From the NCBI GenBank assembly GCA_009774055.1, contig VSNB01000073.1:1-13050 (forward strand): 13,050 nt of DNA. The letters run 5' to 3'. The DNA is from Clostridiales bacterium. GTDB taxonomy: Bacteria > Bacillota > Clostridia > Oscillospirales > Oscillospiraceae. Positions 1-8,279 of the stretch are shown here, one piece after another. The first letter of the stretch is position 1. Every line of letters begins with the position of its first letter. The position numbers and the translations under genes were made by a program. The notes beneath the pieces are model-generated. The model saw nothing but the letters and a program-made list of their open reading frames with translations, ran no database searches and had not been told where the DNA came from.

Positions 1-8
1 ATGCAGGA

Positions 9-97
9 AGGTTCTTAGGAAACGTAGTTTCCTAAGCGATCTTTTGCTTCTTTTCGCTCGCGCGAAAAGAAGGCCCCCGCCCCGGCGAGGGGCGAAT
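9..97 (+). repeat. Multi-hairpin repeat element, left copy
   Basis: This 89-nt element is made of three consecutive hairpins: 14-36 (10-bp stem, loop GTA), 47-72 (11-bp stem, loop TCGC) and 78-94 (6-bp GC stem). It is present in inverted orientation at 12915-13003 with about seven differences over 89 positions. Four of these are two compensatory base-pair changes in the first hairpin (G-C to A-T and A-T to G-C), which shows that the stem is conserved. It contains no convincing ORF. It resembles a REP/BIME-type intergenic palindromic family, but the family identity is not known to me. Confidence 0.85.
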
Positions 98-119
98 CTA
101 CCAATAAGTCAGGCAGTAA

Positions 120-138
120 GGCCGCCCGCAGGGCGGCC
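120..138. repeat. GC-rich hairpin upstream of maf
   Basis: A perfect 8-bp stem, GGCCGCCC (120-127) and GGGCGGCC (131-138), closes a GCA loop. A similar hairpin with the same GCA loop lies near the right repeat copy (12848-12864). It ends just before the maf ribosome-binding site and has no T-tract, so it is not a convincing terminator. It could protect or shape the 5' end of the operon mRNA, or belong to a longer version of the repeat. Confidence 0.6.
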
Positions 139-151
139 AGAAGAAGGTACT

Positions 152-748
152 ATGTCAAGAATCATCCTAGCCTCCCAATCCCCCAGAAGAAAACAGCTTT
201 TAAGCCAGATCGGCATAAAAGGCTTTGAGATCCTCGTCCCGGAGGCGGACGAAACCTTCGACCCCGCCCTCCCTCCGGAGGAGATCGTCGCCTCCATCTG
301 CCGGAAAAAGGGCGAGGCCGCCCGCGCCCTGGCGGGCGACCCCGAAGCGGTGATTATTTCCGCCGATACCATGGTGTTTTTGGAGGGCCTGCGGCTGGGG
401 AAGCCGCGGGACCAGGTGGACGCCTTTACCATGCTCTCCGCCCTCTCGGGCCGGACCCATCAGGTCCGCACCGGCGTGACCGTCTCCCGGGGGGAACGGA
501 TGGAGACAAGGACGGAAACCACCTCCGTCGCCTTCCGGCCCTTGCATCAGGACGAGATCTGGGGCTATATCCGCACCGGCGAGCCCTTCGATAAGGCCGG
601 AGGCTACGGCGTCCAGGGGAAGGCCGCCCTGTTCGTGCGGAAGATCGAGGGGGATTACTTCAACGTTATGGGCCTGCCACTGTTCCTGCTGGGCGGGATG
701 CTGGCGGACTTCGGCGTGAATCTGTTTTCGGAGGAGGAACTCCATTGA
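152..748 (+). CDS. maf: Maf family nucleoside triphosphate pyrophosphatase
   Basis: Maf proteins are cytosolic pyrophosphatases that hydrolyse non-canonical or excess nucleotides (dTTP/UTP in the YhdE branch) to the monophosphate, and they are linked to septum formation control. The 198-residue product carries the family signatures in order: SQSPRRKQLL (8-17), ADT with D72 (71-73), GKPRD (83-87), SGRTHQVRTG (99-108) and KAGGYGVQG (148-156). The ATG at 152 is chosen because the Maf homology begins directly there (MSRIILAS) and GAAGG precedes it at 143-147. The open frame continues upstream into the hairpin repeat, which is not coding. The stop overlaps the mreC start, so the two are translationally coupled. 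No clear promoter is visible between the repeat and the gene. Substrate preference cannot be settled by eye. Confidence 0.95.
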   Translation: MSRIILASQSPRRKQLLSQIGIKGFEILVPEADETFDPALPPEEIVASICRKKGEAARALAGDPEAVIISADTMVFLEGLRLGKPRDQVDAFTMLSALSGRTHQVRTGVTVSRGERMETRTETTSVAFRPLHQDEIWGYIRTGEPFDKAGGYGVQGKAALFVRKIEGDYFNVMGLPLFLLGGMLADFGVNLFSEEELH

Positions 749-1584
749 AGCGTCCATCCAATCGTTTTGTCATCATGGTGCTGTCGGCGGCGGTGGTGGC
801 GGCGGTGCTGCTGAGCGTGATGAACTTTTTTTCCGCCACCTCCGCCCCGCTGCCGGACCTGGCGGGCATCATCGCCTCCCCCTTCCGGTCGGCCTCCGCC
901 GCCGTTTCGGAAACCGTCCGGCGCTGGACGGGCTACTTCGTCGGGGTGGACGCGCTGCGGGAGGAGAACCAGCGGCTGAAAGAGGAGATCGCCGACATGG
1001 AGGAGACGGTCCGGCAGGCCCAGGCGGACCGGGACGAGAACGTCCGGCTCCGGGAGGTGGCCGAGCTGCGGAAGCAGCGGCGGGACCTCCACCTGGAGTC
1101 CGCACGGGTACTGGTTCAGGACGTCTCCAACTGGTGCAGCCAGATCACCGTCAACAAGGGTTCCGCCCACGGCGTGGAGGAGGGGGACTGCGTGGTGACG
1201 GAGACGGGCCATCTGCTGGGCGTGGTGACGGAGACGGGGACTACCTGGTCCACGGTCCGTACGATCCTGGACAGCGACACCTCCATCGGGGCCCTGGTGT
1301 TCCGCACCGGCGGCAGCGCCATGGCCCAGGGGGACTTCGCCCTGATGAGCCAGGGACGGCTGCAGCTGAATTACCTGGGCGCGGAGCCGGACGTGGTGGC
1401 CGGCGACCTGATTGTTACCTCCGGCCTGGGGGGCTATTACCCCTCCCAGCTGGTGATCGGCTGCGTGGAGGAGGTCCGGACCAGCGAGAACGGTCTGGCT
1501 CAATACGCGGTGCTTCGGCCCGAGGCGGAGCTGGGCGGCCTGACCCAGGTCTTTATAGTCACCAGCTTTGACATCGTGGATTAG
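745..1584 (+). CDS. mreC: Rod shape-determining protein MreC
   Basis: MreC is a bitopic component of the Rod (elongasome) complex that bridges MreB/MreD to the elongation transpeptidase. The 279-residue protein has a short basic N-terminus, one membrane segment (about 8-28), a coiled coil rich in E/R/L (about 68-112) and the extracytoplasmic beta-domain. That domain shows the typical NKGSAHGV (137-144) and GLGGYYP (227-233) signatures. The start is a TTG that overlaps the maf stop (TTGA at 745-748), with GGAGGAGG at 730-737 upstream. AGGAGG overlapping its stop codon (1583-1588) serves mreD. No mreB precedes it here. Confidence 0.93.
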   Translation: MKRPSNRFVIMVLSAAVVAAVLLSVMNFFSATSAPLPDLAGIIASPFRSASAAVSETVRRWTGYFVGVDALREENQRLKEEIADMEETVRQAQADRDENVRLREVAELRKQRRDLHLESARVLVQDVSNWCSQITVNKGSAHGVEEGDCVVTETGHLLGVVTETGTTWSTVRTILDSDTSIGALVFRTGGSAMAQGDFALMSQGRLQLNYLGAEPDVVAGDLIVTSGLGGYYPSQLVIGCVEEVRTSENGLAQYAVLRPEAELGGLTQVFIVTSFDIVD

Positions 1585-1596
1585 GAGGGCGGGGGC

Positions 1597-2109
1597 ATGC
1601 TGCCGAAAAGTTATGTGGTATTCAAATGGGCCGTCTACGCGGCGGCTACGCTGCTGCTGTGCGCCCTGCAGTCGATGGCGCTGAACCAGATCCATGCGCT
1701 GGGGCTGACGCCCTTCCTGTACCCGATGCTGCCGGCGCTGGTGGCTATGTTTGAGGGGCCCCGGCGGGGGGCCGTGTTCGCCCTGGTCTTTGGGCTGGCC
1801 TGCGGCCTGCTGGTGCCGGCGCCCTTTCCGGGGTTCTTTGTCCTGATCTTTCCGGTAATCGCTATCGTCTCCGCCTGGGTGGCGGAGCGGCTGCTGTCCA
1901 AGGGGCTGCTGTGCGCGCTGATCGTGGCGGCCCTGGCGATGCTGCTGACGGGGGGGCTGCGGCTTGTGGTTCAGATCCTCTCCGGTGGGCGGTACCTGGG
2001 GCTGATGGCCCGGATGGTGGTGGGGGAGGGACTGCTGACCCTCCCCGCCCTGCTGGCGGCACTGCCGCTGTACCGGGCCATCTACCGGCGGTGCGCGGCG
2101 GATTACTGA
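1597..2109 (+). CDS. mreD: Rod shape-determining protein MreD
   Basis: MreD is a small polytopic membrane protein of the Rod complex, partner of MreC and PBP2. The 170-residue product is strongly hydrophobic, with about five or six predicted membrane segments separated by short basic loops (for example EGPRRGA and RAIYRRCA). It has the expected length and lies in the canonical position between mreC and PBP2. The ATG is preceded by AGGAGG at 1583-1588, which overlaps the mreC stop. MreD sequences diverge widely, so the call rests on hydropathy, size and context more than on motifs. Confidence 0.88.
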   Translation: MLPKSYVVFKWAVYAAATLLLCALQSMALNQIHALGLTPFLYPMLPALVAMFEGPRRGAVFALVFGLACGLLVPAPFPGFFVLIFPVIAIVSAWVAERLLSKGLLCALIVAALAMLLTGGLRLVVQILSGGRYLGLMARMVVGEGLLTLPALLAALPLYRAIYRRCAADY

Positions 2110-2141
2110 CCGGCGCGGATACGATAGAAAGGATTTTTCCC

Positions 2142-4355
2142 TTGGAACACAAGAAACGATTTACGAGACGGTCCAATTTCCTGCTGGGGGCTTACGGGGT
2201 GTGCATGGCCCTGTTTGTGGGCGTTCTCTATGAGGCCCAGATCGTCAACGGGGAGGAATACCGCTCCCAGTCTACCATCCAGGTGACCACCACCCAGCCC
2301 GTGGAGAGCTCCCGGGGGATCATTACGGACCGCAACGGCAAGGTCCTGGTTTCCAACCGGGAGATCTATGTGATGACCTTCGACCCCGACCAGGTGAAGG
2401 ACGACCCCGGCCTGGTCCCGGAGGAGGGACATACCGTCCGCCAGGAGAGCGCGGCCAACGCCCTCCTGCGGCTGCTGCAGCTGTGCCGGGACCAGGGGAT
2501 CGAGTGGAGCGACGCGCTCCCCGTCTCGGCGGAGCCGCCCTTCGCCTACACCTTTTCCCAGGTGACCGGGACCCAGCGGACCTGGTTCCAGAGCTTCCTT
2601 GCGGACCGGGACTGGTCCTCCACGGAAATTACCGGGGCCACCAAGCAGCCCCTGATGAGCGGGGCGGTGCAGAAGGAGTTCGGCCTGGCCACCTCCTCCG
2701 CCCTGCCGGCGGAGCAGCTGATGGAGCTGATGCGGAAGGATTTCGGCATCCCCAGCCGTTTCACGGACCAGGAGGCCCGGATGGTCCTGGGGGTGCTCTA
2801 TGAGACGGCCCTGCGGAAGCTGGAGCGGAACGCCGCCACTACGCCCTATGTGCTGGCGGAGGACGTCTCCGTGGAGTTTATCTCCCTGCTCAGCGACGGC
2901 GGCTTCTCCGGCGCGGTGGTCAGCAGCGAGTCCGTGCGGCAGTACCACACCGACTATGCCGCCCACCTCCTGGGCCGGGTGGGGGCCATCTACGACAAGG
3001 AGGAGCGGGACCGGCTCAACGCCCCCTACAACGAGGCCAAGGAGGCCGGGGAGGACACTTCCCCCTACCGCTTCTACCGGTGGGATGAGCAGGTGGGGAA
3101 GAGCGGGGTGGAGCTTGCCTTCGAGCCCTACCTCCAGGGCCGGGATGGCGTCCGGGCCATCACCACCAACCAGGACGGGAAGATCACCAGCGAGCTCTAC
3201 TCCACCCAGCCCCAGCCCGGAGGCACCCTGGCCCTCACCATCGACATCGACTTCCAGGCCCAGGTGGAGGCCGCCCTGGCCCGGGGTGTGGAGCAGGCCA
3301 AGAGCGAGGCCAAGGACGAGGAGGAGGCCGCCCTCATGGAGCGGGTGGGCGGCGCGGCGGTGGTGCTGGGGGTGAAGGACAGCGAGATCCTGGCCTCCGC
3401 CACCTACCCCACCTACAGCCAGCGGACCTACGCAGAGGACCAGGAGGAGCTGAACCAGAACCCAGCCTCTCCCTTTACCAACCGGGCGTTCAACAGCGTC
3501 TATGCCCCCGGCTCCACCTTCAAGCCCATGACCGCCGTGGCGGCTCTGGAGAGCGGGATCATCACCCCCAAGCAGCGCATCAACGCCACCGGCACCTGGT
3601 ACTATCCCGGGGACCCCAACAGTCTGGCGCGCTGCTGGCTCTACCGGAGCTCCCGCCGGACCCACGGGCGGATTAACGTCAGCGACGCCATCACCGTTTC
3701 CTGCAACTACTTTTTCGCCGAGATGGGCTACCAGCTGGGCATGAACCGGCTCAACGAGTACGCCGCCGCCTTCGGCCTGGGGGAAAGCACCGGGGTGGAG
3801 CTGGGGGAGCGCACCGGCTCCCGCCATGAGAACAACCCTGGCGAGGACCAGTCCCCCTGGGCCGGCTTCGGCCAGGCCAGCCAGGTCTATACCCCCCTCC
3901 AGCTGGCCAGCTTCATAGCCACCCTGGTCCGGGGCGGGGAGCGGCTGGACGCACACCTGCTGAAAAATATCTCCGCCTACGACGGCAGCGCCGTGCTCTA
4001 TGAGCACCAGCCGGAGGTCCTCTCGGAGGTAGCGATGAGCGAGGAGACGCTGGAGGCGGTGAAGAAGGGTATGGGCGATCTGGTAACCAAGGGCACCATC
4101 GCCGCCGATTTTGCCGACTGCATCGTCACCGCCGGCGCCAAGACCGGCAGCGCCCAGGTGGGCGAGGAGAACGCCAACGGCGTGTTCGTCTGCTTCGCCC
4201 CCTTCGAGGACCCGGAGATCGCCGTGGCGGTGGTCATTGAGCAGGGCCGCAGCGGCTCCGCCCTGGCCTCCACCGCGGTGGAAATCCTCAACTGCTATTT
4301 CGCCCCCGGCGACGTCGGGGCCTTTACCGTGCCGGAGGGCGCACTGCTCCACTGA
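2142..4355 (+). CDS. mrdA: Class B penicillin-binding protein 2 (elongation transpeptidase)
   Basis: This is a class B DD-transpeptidase that cross-links peptidoglycan during cylindrical growth, working with MreC/MreD and a RodA glycosyltransferase that is not in the window. The 737-residue protein has a basic N-terminus, one membrane anchor (about 12-31), a long dimerisation/pedestal region and a C-terminal transpeptidase domain. The complete active site is present: STFK (S458, K461), SCN (520-522) and KTG (667-669). I chose the TTG at 2142 because AGAAAGGA lies at 2126-2133, 9 nt before it, and the product then begins with EHKKRF just ahead of the anchor. The frame is open further upstream, but that stretch lies inside mreD. 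It starts 32 nt after the mreD stop. At 737 residues it is somewhat longer than typical PBP2, with a large insertion in the pedestal. No terminator is evident after it. Confidence 0.94.
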   Translation: MEHKKRFTRRSNFLLGAYGVCMALFVGVLYEAQIVNGEEYRSQSTIQVTTTQPVESSRGIITDRNGKVLVSNREIYVMTFDPDQVKDDPGLVPEEGHTVRQESAANALLRLLQLCRDQGIEWSDALPVSAEPPFAYTFSQVTGTQRTWFQSFLADRDWSSTEITGATKQPLMSGAVQKEFGLATSSALPAEQLMELMRKDFGIPSRFTDQEARMVLGVLYETALRKLERNAATTPYVLAEDVSVEFISLLSDGGFSGAVVSSESVRQYHTDYAAHLLGRVGAIYDKEERDRLNAPYNEAKEAGEDTSPYRFYRWDEQVGKSGVELAFEPYLQGRDGVRAITTNQDGKITSELYSTQPQPGGTLALTIDIDFQAQVEAALARGVEQAKSEAKDEEEAALMERVGGAAVVLGVKDSEILASATYPTYSQRTYAEDQEELNQNPASPFTNRAFNSVYAPGSTFKPMTAVAALESGIITPKQRINATGTWYYPGDPNSLARCWLYRSSRRTHGRINVSDAITVSCNYFFAEMGYQLGMNRLNEYAAAFGLGESTGVELGERTGSRHENNPGEDQSPWAGFGQASQVYTPLQLASFIATLVRGGERLDAHLLKNISAYDGSAVLYEHQPEVLSEVAMSEETLEAVKKGMGDLVTKGTIAADFADCIVTAGAKTGSAQVGEENANGVFVCFAPFEDPEIAVAVVIEQGRSGSALASTAVEILNCYFAPGDVGAFTVPEGALLH

Positions 4356-4502
4356 GAACTAGACGCCGCCCGGCCTCATTGGGGTGAAATTCCATCGCTA
4401 TTTCGCACATGCTGCGATATGAAACAGGCTCTGAGAAAGATTTGATTCCCCGCGGGAAAGCGGATTTGTCCGGCCAATACAACGACGAAGGAACGATCCT
4501 GT
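4356..4502 (+). other. 147-nt spacer between mrdA and the GH13 gene
   Basis: No intrinsic terminator and no confident sigma-A promoter can be seen. Two small inverted repeats occur: TCGCA/TGCGA around 4403-4417 and TTCCC/GGGAA flanking CGC around 4446-4458. The spacer is long enough for a promoter that I cannot identify. Readthrough from the cell-wall operon is equally possible. Confidence 0.4.
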
Positions 4503-6374
4503 ATGACACACATCTTTGATTCCCGGGACAGCCGGTATAAGACCCCCTACGGCGCGGTTCCCTGCGGCACGCAGATTACCGTCACCCTCCGCCCGCCCCG
4601 GGCGGAGGGCTTCTCCGCCTGCGACCTGCTGCTGTTTGAGGAGTTTTCGGAGGGCTACTGGGAGACGCCCCTCTCGTTCGCCGGGGAGGAGGGGGACCGG
4701 GCGGTGTTCACCGGGTCCTGCAGCGCGCCGGAGCAGCCGGAGCTCATCTGGTACGGCTTCCGCCTCCGGCGGGAAAACGGGGAGGCGGTGTGGCTGGGGA
4801 AAAAGGGCTTCTGCGCCGAGAACGAGATCACGCCCTGGCAGCAGACGGTCTATGACGATTCCCTCCCCACGCCGGACTGGTTCGGCCGGGGGGTGACCTA
4901 TCAGATCTTTCCCGACCGCTTCCGCCGCACCAGGATCCCCAATCCCGCCGGCATGACCGGGGACCGGCTGGTCCACCAGGAGTGGGAGGAGGGAATGGAG
5001 TACCTCCCCGACGAGAAGGGGGAGATCCGCAACCGGGACTTCTTCGGCGGCAATTTGACCGGGGTGGAGGAGAAGCTGAACTATCTGAAGGCCATAGGGG
5101 TCACGACCCTCTACTTCTGCCCCGTCTTCGAGGCCGACAGCAACCATCGGTATAACACCGGGGACTATGAGAAGATCGACCCCATGCTGGGGACGGAGCG
5201 GGATTTCCGGAGCCTGTGCCGCCGGGCCCGCAAGCTGGGGATGCGGGTGATGCTGGACGGCGTGTTCAACCACACCGGCAGCAACAGCAAGTACTTCAAC
5301 GCCAACGGGGAATACCCGGACCTGGGTGCGGCCCAGAGCCGGGAGAGCCCCTATTACCCTTGGTACACCTTCCTCCACTGGCCTGAGCGGTACGACGCAT
5401 GGTGGGGCATCCGGACACTGCCCGCCGTCAATGAGACGCACCCGTCCTATGTGGACTACATCGTCCGGGGGGAGAATTCCATTATCCGCCGGTGGCTCCG
5501 CCTGGGGGCGGACGCCTGGCGGCTGGACGTGGCCGATGAGCTTCCGGACGAGTTCATCGCCTTGATCCGGCAGGCCATGATGGAGGAGAAGCTGGACAGC
5601 TTCCTCCTGGGGGAGGTCTGGGAGGACGGCAGCAACAAGATCGCCTATGACAAGCGGCGGCGGTACCTTCTGGGGCGGGAAACCCACGGGCTGATGAACT
5701 ACCCCTTCCGGGTGGCGGCCTTGGCCTACCTCCAGGGGGGCGGCGCGGAGGACTTTGTGGAGGCCATGGAGACGATCCGGGAGAACTACCCCCGCTCCGC
5801 CTTCTACAGCGCCATGAACCTGCTGGGCACCCACGACACTCCCCGGATTCTGACCCTCCTGGGGACCAGCGGCCACGAGCCGCCCCCGGACCGGACCGCC
5901 CGGGCCAGCTACCGGATGACCCCGGAGGAGCGGGAGAAGGGGGCGCGGCTGCTGGAGATCGGCGCGGCGCTGCTGTATACCTTCCCGGGCTCGCCCACGG
6001 TTTACTACGGGGATGAGGCGGGCATGGAGGGCTACGAGGACCCCTTCAACCGGGGAACCTACCCCTGGGGGAGGGAGGACCAGGACATCCAGCGGCATTT
6101 CGCCCTGTTGGGGAAGCTCCGCAGCCAGCGGGAGTCCATGCAGGCGGGGGATCTCCACTGGCTGTGGGCCAGGGGTCCCGCCCTGGCCTTCTCCCGGACG
6201 GCGGGGGACGAGATCACCGCCGCCGTGCTGAACACGGGAACGGAGGCGGTGGAATTTACCTTTCCCTGGCCTCACCGTCTGGCCCAGGACGTCCTCACCG
6301 GCCAGCGCTTTGCGACGGTCCAGGGCCGTCTGACCGTCCGGGTGCCGGGGATGGAGTGCATGGTATTGATCTGA
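4503..6374 (+). CDS. GH13 alpha-amylase family glycosidase (neopullulanase/cyclomaltodextrinase-like)
   Basis: This enzyme should hydrolyse alpha-1,4 (possibly also alpha-1,6) linkages in maltodextrins or related alpha-glucans. The 623-residue protein has no signal peptide, so a cytosolic role on imported oligosaccharides is likely. An N-terminal beta-domain of about 115 residues precedes the TIM barrel, which opens with VTYQIFPDRF (from 131). The four GH13 regions are complete: DGVFNH (D252-H257), WRLDVAD with nucleophile D342, GEVWED with acid/base E371, and THDTPR with D445. A C-terminal beta-domain ends in a short VRVPGMECMVLI tail. AAGGA at 4488-4492 precedes the ATG. The N-domain and barrel layout suggests a neopullulanase or maltogenic amylase subgroup, but product specificity cannot be assigned. 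No transporter or other sugar gene is adjacent. Confidence 0.92.
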   Translation: MTHIFDSRDSRYKTPYGAVPCGTQITVTLRPPRAEGFSACDLLLFEEFSEGYWETPLSFAGEEGDRAVFTGSCSAPEQPELIWYGFRLRRENGEAVWLGKKGFCAENEITPWQQTVYDDSLPTPDWFGRGVTYQIFPDRFRRTRIPNPAGMTGDRLVHQEWEEGMEYLPDEKGEIRNRDFFGGNLTGVEEKLNYLKAIGVTTLYFCPVFEADSNHRYNTGDYEKIDPMLGTERDFRSLCRRARKLGMRVMLDGVFNHTGSNSKYFNANGEYPDLGAAQSRESPYYPWYTFLHWPERYDAWWGIRTLPAVNETHPSYVDYIVRGENSIIRRWLRLGADAWRLDVADELPDEFIALIRQAMMEEKLDSFLLGEVWEDGSNKIAYDKRRRYLLGRETHGLMNYPFRVAALAYLQGGGAEDFVEAMETIRENYPRSAFYSAMNLLGTHDTPRILTLLGTSGHEPPPDRTARASYRMTPEEREKGARLLEIGAALLYTFPGSPTVYYGDEAGMEGYEDPFNRGTYPWGREDQDIQRHFALLGKLRSQRESMQAGDLHWLWARGPALAFSRTAGDEITAAVLNTGTEAVEFTFPWPHRLAQDVLTGQRFATVQGRLTVRVPGMECMVLI

Positions 6375-6378
6375 CACA

Positions 6379-6413
6379 AAGGCGGCGCGGGCCTGTTGGG
6401 CCCACGCCGCCTT
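6379..6413. terminator. Hairpin terminator between convergent genes
   Basis: The hairpin has arms AAGGCGGCG (6379-6387) and CGCCGCCTT (6405-6413), a C/A mismatch, an inner GGGCC/GGCCC stem and a 5-nt loop. It starts 4 nt after the GH13 stop and ends 8 nt before the stop of the convergent regulator gene, so it can serve both strands. The T-tracts are weak (TTATTCT on +), so efficiency is uncertain. Confidence 0.75.
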
Positions 6414-6421
6414 ATTCTGCG

Positions 6422-8215
6422 TTAGTGGTTGACGATGCCGTCGGGGTAGGGGCCGGTGATGGATGTCAGGGCAGGACCGTATTCGGTGTCCTCTGTGAAG
6501 TAGGTATACAGGTCCCCGTTCTCCAGCCAGAGATCGCCCAGGTTGACATAGGACGCTTCGCCGGTATTGAAAAATTTCATGCGGCCGTAGTACCACAGCA
6601 TGGTTTCCGCTTCGCCCTCTGCCCGGCTCTCCGGGCGGACCGCGTCCGCCAGGGACAAGGGGGACCAGTCGTTATCCAGCTCCTTCCAGGCGATATGCAG
6701 GCTGGGGATGTTGTCCACGTTGCCGCAGCGTGAATTGAAATCCATAGAGAAAAAGCCGCGCTGGTTGAAGCCGTCCGGCAGGAGGGAGAAGATCACCCCG
6801 TACTCGTTGGCGGTACAGTAGCACTCATCTACCTTCAGCCCCGTTATGTTGTACAGCTCCTGCAAGGCCAGATAGGCCTGCTGGCGGTGGGTGATGCGGA
6901 CGGCGTCCGTGTAGGGCAGCAGCTCGTCCGGGTCCAGGCCGTCGGAGAGGACCTCCTCGCCGGTGATAAACGTGAGCTTTGTACCCGCTGCGTCAGGATA
7001 GTCCAGGGAGGAGAAGTCCGTCAGGGGCAGGCGCACAATCAGACGGTCCTGCAGGGCGTAGCGGGCCAGGACGGCATCCTGACCGCTGAGCAGCACAAAT
7101 CCGCCTTTTTCCGGGTCAAAGCGGAGATCTGCCAGCGCGCCGGGAAAATCCTCGGAGTGGGTGGAGAGGGTATAAATGAGAGCGCCCTCCAGGCCTTCCT
7201 CTGTGTCGATGATGTCCCAGGCGGGGTCGTTCTTCCACATATGGACAATTTCCAGCACGCCGTCCTCGTCCACATCCGCTTCCAGAGAAGTACCCGTGGT
7301 AGCCGCCATCATGGCGGGGGTACCGTCTTGACGCTGGGTGAGATAAAAGCCCCATCTGCCGGACGCGCCTACGGTGATCAGGACCTTGAAGCCGTCGCGG
7401 CCCAGGACGTTGAAAAAGGGTTCCACAGTAACGGCGTTGGGATCGCTGTTGACATAGTGGTTTTCCTCCGCCATGCGGAACAAGATTTGATAGTCCAAAT
7501 TTCCGTTTTCATCCGGGATGGCGTAGAGGAGATAGATGTCGGAGAAGGCTGCGCCCCGTTCGCCGGTGCGGGTGTTGGTCTTGACGATGCTCAGATGGCA
7601 CCAGTTGCTTCCCGGTCCATGATTTGCGGCGTCCCCGAACATAAAGCTTTGCAGCTCGTTTTTCTGCAATTCCTCCGGATCATCCAGGAACGGGACCAGC
7701 GCCGGGTCGTACTCTCCCAGGGGCTGGTCGCCGAAATCGAAGTCCCGGCGGAGCGTTATGGGCAGGGTGTCGGGATAAATTTCGGAGGGGTCCGTGAGGG
7801 CAGCGGGGTCCTCCTCCGGCGGTTCCGTCTCTGCCGGGGGCCCGTTCTTTTCTCCGTCCCGCTGCTCCTCCGGCGGGAGGGGTACGTCCTCATTGGCTTT
7901 GGGCCAGAGGGCGGCGGTCAGGCAGACGGCCAGAATGAGGCACGCCGCCGCCAGGACCGCCGTGGCAATCTTCCATGGGCGGGAGGCGTCCGGAGGCTGG
8001 GCGACGGCTTCCAGCTCCGCGTCGATCTGCGCCCAGGTTTCCGGCGGGATGTCCAGAATGTCCGAGAGGCGGTCCAGCTTCTCCCGAGTGGGCCGGGACA
8101 GATCGGCCTCCCATTTGCTGACGGCCTGGCGGGAGACGTCCAGCTGCTCAGCCAGCTGCTCCTGGGTGAGGCGCAGGTCCTCCCGGGCCTGCTTGATGCG
8201 TGTTCCATAGGTCAT
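6422..8215 (-). CDS. Membrane-anchored XRE-family regulator with large extracytoplasmic domain
   Basis: The 597-residue protein begins with a Cro/C1-type helix-turn-helix (about 6-60, including LTQEQLAEQLDVSRQAVSKW). A single membrane segment follows (about 81-103), then a Pro/Glu-rich linker (about 105-140) and roughly 450 residues that would lie outside the cell. I do not recognise the outer domain. One segment reads ADVDEDGVLEIV (313-324), like the acidic calcium-binding loops of VCBS/FG-GAP repeats. The plausible role is a one-component transmembrane sensor that binds DNA from the membrane; ligand and targets are unknown. The ATG at 8215 is preceded by AAGGAGGA (8223-8230), 7 nt away. The 22 in-frame codons upstream overlap the promoter and are not used. 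It has its own promoter and lies downstream of the exoA terminator. Confidence 0.82.
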   Translation of the reverse strand: MTYGTRIKQAREDLRLTQEQLAEQLDVSRQAVSKWEADLSRPTREKLDRLSDILDIPPETWAQIDAELEAVAQPPDASRPWKIATAVLAAACLILAVCLTAALWPKANEDVPLPPEEQRDGEKNGPPAETEPPEEDPAALTDPSEIYPDTLPITLRRDFDFGDQPLGEYDPALVPFLDDPEELQKNELQSFMFGDAANHGPGSNWCHLSIVKTNTRTGERGAAFSDIYLLYAIPDENGNLDYQILFRMAEENHYVNSDPNAVTVEPFFNVLGRDGFKVLITVGASGRWGFYLTQRQDGTPAMMAATTGTSLEADVDEDGVLEIVHMWKNDPAWDIIDTEEGLEGALIYTLSTHSEDFPGALADLRFDPEKGGFVLLSGQDAVLARYALQDRLIVRLPLTDFSSLDYPDAAGTKLTFITGEEVLSDGLDPDELLPYTDAVRITHRQQAYLALQELYNITGLKVDECYCTANEYGVIFSLLPDGFNQRGFFSMDFNSRCGNVDNIPSLHIAWKELDNDWSPLSLADAVRPESRAEGEAETMLWYYGRMKFFNTGEASYVNLGDLWLENGDLYTYFTEDTEYGPALTSITGPYPDGIVNH

Positions 8216-8248
8216 ATGGCGGTCCTCCTTGGGTGTTGATTTGCTTCG

Positions 8249-8277
8249 AGGATACCGATATCTGGACCAAAAATCAA
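8249..8277 (-). promoter_or_regulatory. Sigma-A promoter of the membrane regulator gene, with operator-like palindrome
   Basis: On the minus strand, TTGATT (8272-8277) and TATCCT (8249-8254) are separated by 17 nt, about 20 nt upstream of the ribosome-binding site. GATACCGATATC (8251-8262), a 12-nt palindrome matching at 10 of 12 positions, overlaps the -10 box and the spacer. It would suit binding by a dimeric XRE protein, possibly the gene's own product. Confidence 0.65.
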
Positions 8278-8279
8278 CC

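Noticed and set aside
9..97. CRISPR-type or tRNA-like reading of the repeat
   Set aside because: There are only two copies about 12.9 kb apart, with no regular spacers and no cloverleaf or CCA end.
44..151. Longer N-terminus for Maf from the ATG at 44
   Set aside because: The added 36 residues are encoded by the hairpin repeat and the GC palindrome; Maf homology and a ribosome site support the ATG at 152.
2103..4352. Very long open frame on the minus strand opposite PBP2
   Set aside because: It mirrors the PBP2 gene in a high-GC region, its predicted protein is low-complexity Gly/Leu/His-rich without any domain, and the plus strand has all catalytic motifs.
4404..4480. Catabolite-repression (cre) site or promoter ahead of the GH13 gene
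   Set aside because: TGAAACAGGCTCTGA lacks the central CG of the cre consensus, and no -35/-10 pair with proper spacing was convincing.
4398..6596. Long minus-strand frame opposite the GH13 gene
   Set aside because: It is an antisense shadow: Pro/Gly/Arg-rich product, no ribosome site, and it runs through the terminator hairpin.
6887..8239. 450-codon plus-strand frame opposite the membrane regulator
   Set aside because: The minus-strand frame has a clear helix-turn-helix, membrane segment, ribosome site and promoter; the plus-strand product has no recognisable features.
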